In this document: positions 63,130 through 64,000 of the stretch, piece after piece
Numbering within the stretch: position 1 is the stretch's first letter
How the letters are laid out: each line of letters starts with the position of its first letter
Source of the DNA: Streptomyces sp. NRRL S-646
Lineage (GTDB): Bacteria > Actinomycetota > Actinomycetes > Streptomycetales > Streptomycetaceae
Direction: 5' to 3'
Assembly (NCBI RefSeq): GCF_000720765.1
Contig: NZ_JODC01000003.1
Coordinates: 124,001-188,000 of the forward strand
Length of the DNA stretch: 64,000 nt
Translations under genes and position numbers: made by a program
The notes under the pieces: model-generated
Databases searched by the model: none
Told to the model about the DNA's origin: nothing
What the model saw: the letters and a program-made list of their open reading frames with translations, nothing else

Positions 63130-64000
63130 ATGCTGCAGAACGTTGCCGCCGTCGTCCTGGACGGCGTGAATCCCTTCGAACTGGCCGTCGTCTGCGAGGT
63201 GTTCGGCACCGACCGCAGCGACGACGGACTGCCCGTCTACGACTTCGCGGTCGCCTCGGCCGAGGGTCCGGTGCTGAGCACGCGCGCGGGATTCTCCATG
63301 AACGTCGAGCACGGTCTGGAGCGGCTGGAGGAGGCCGACCTCATCGCCGTGCCGGCCGGCGCCCGCTTCGAGACCCGGGAGTTCCCGCCCGGGCTGCTGG
63401 ACGCGCTGCGGCGCGCGGCCGACCGGGGCGCCCGCATCCTCAGCGTCTGCTCCGGCGTCTTCGTGGTCGCCGCGGCCGGGCTGCTCGACGGCCGGCGCTG
63501 TGCCGTGCACTGGCACCACGCGGAGGAGCTGGCGCGGGCGTATCCGCAGCTGACGGTCGAACCCGACGTCCTGTACGTCGACGAGGACCCGGTGATCACC
63601 TCCGCGGGCACCGCCGCCGGCATCGACGCCTGTCTGCACATCGTGCGCAAGGAGCAGGGCCCGGAGGTGGCCAACCGGATCGCCCGGCGGATGGTGGTGC
63701 CACCGCACCGGGACGGCGGGCAGGCCCAGTACATCGAGCGCCCGCTGCCCCGCTCGCACGGCGACACCGTCGCCGAGGTGCTGGTGTGGATGGAGCGGCA
63801 CCTCGACGATGAGGTCACGGTCGAGCAGCTCGCCGACCGCGCCCACATGTCGCCGCGCACCTTCGCCCGCCGCTTCCAGCAGGAGACGGGGACGACTCCC
63901 TACCGGTGGATCCTGCGGCAACGCGTGCTGCTGGCCCAGCGGTTGCTGGAGGGGACGGACGAGACGGTGGACGCGATCGCGGGCCGGGCGGGGTTCGGCA
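63130..64000 (+). CDS. GlxA/FtrA-type AraC regulator (partial, runs off right edge)
   Basis: 290 residues seen. N-terminal DJ-1/PfpI-like domain with the nucleophile-elbow Cys in ILSVCSGVFVVAAAG (about residue 103), then AraC helices (LADRAHMSPRTFARRFQQETGTTPYRWI...) that continue past base 64000. CACACT six bases before ATG 63130 suggests a leaderless message. Likely a sensor-type transcription regulator; the target is unknown. Confidence 0.87.
   Translation, partial: MLQNVAAVVLDGVNPFELAVVCEVFGTDRSDDGLPVYDFAVASAEGPVLSTRAGFSMNVEHGLERLEEADLIAVPAGARFETREFPPGLLDALRRAADRGARILSVCSGVFVVAAAGLLDGRRCAVHWHHAEELARAYPQLTVEPDVLYVDEDPVITSAGTAAGIDACLHIVRKEQGPEVANRIARRMVVPPHRDGGQAQYIERPLPRSHGDTVAEVLVWMERHLDDEVTVEQLADRAHMSPRTFARRFQQETGTTPYRWILRQRVLLAQRLLEGTDETVDAIAGRAGFG

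Overview
The window reads as a stretch of a Streptomyces chromosome core. It has very high GC, GTG starts, many leaderless promoters and classic Streptomyces markers: the DasR/dasABC chitosugar cluster, SodN/SodX, WblE, an EshA-type protein, a SigH-like sigma factor with its anti-sigma factor, and a B12-riboswitch-controlled nrdAB. From memory the gene order resembles the S. coelicolor region around sodN-sigH-wblE-nagB-dasR-nrdAB. No CRISPR array, tRNA, rRNA, insertion sequence or prophage was seen.

1-4.1 kb (minus): a four-gene unit encodes a Trypco1-like small protein, a trypsin-like protease with a VMAP-C-like C-terminus, a MoxR ATPase and a vWA-like SAV_2336-type protein that runs off the left edge. 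This matches the predicted vWA-MoxR-VMAP NTP-dependent conflict systems. 4.2-9.4 kb: DUF6104, a 24-bp tandem repeat, a DUF4097-PadR pair with its own operator, a DUF1963 protein and a leaderless HTH-ClpN operon. 9.4-15.2 kb: a zinc-type dehydrogenase, malic enzyme and a polar amino acid ABC importer. 15.2-20.8 kb: a low-GC secreted orphan, a methyltransferase, a CGNR protein, sodX/sodN, PPK2 and a Pit phosphate permease. 20.9-25.7 kb: AraC plus two VOC proteins, an ECF42-type sigma factor with its DGPF partner, a zinc-ribbon protein, a patch of decayed genes and an acetyltransferase.

26.0-28.6 kb: a polyprenyl diphosphate synthase sits beside an EshA-type family 2B encapsulin shell protein, a predicted nanocompartment with its cargo enzyme. 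28.9-38.1 kb: an amidase, a D-cysteine desulfhydrase/ACC deaminase homologue, a Na+/H+ antiporter, a UBP zinc finger, the anti-sigma/SigH stress pair, a lipid kinase, WblE and a HisKA_2 sensor kinase.

38.4-46.7 kb: the aminosugar regulon. A SIS-domain isomerase and nagB diverge from one dre site; a GH3 N-acetylglucosaminidase and dasCBA form one operon; dasR is divergent, with four dre-like sites in the shared promoter region. A further dre at 38.4 kb has no obvious target gene. 46.9-51.3 kb: CstA/YbdD and DUF3311/MctP, for peptide/pyruvate and monocarboxylate uptake.

51.3-55.1 kb: a 1203-residue membrane-anchored NACHT-type STAND ATPase, flanked on both sides by a 17-bp direct repeat set in terminator-like hairpins. 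This looks like an accessory insertion between mctP and an acetyltransferase gene, and is a defence candidate. 55.6-64 kb: cobalamin riboswitch, nrdA, nrdB, a nucleotidyltransferase-like protein, a secreted S53 sedolisin, a lipoprotein, a small membrane protein and the start of a GlxA-type AraC regulator that runs off the right edge.
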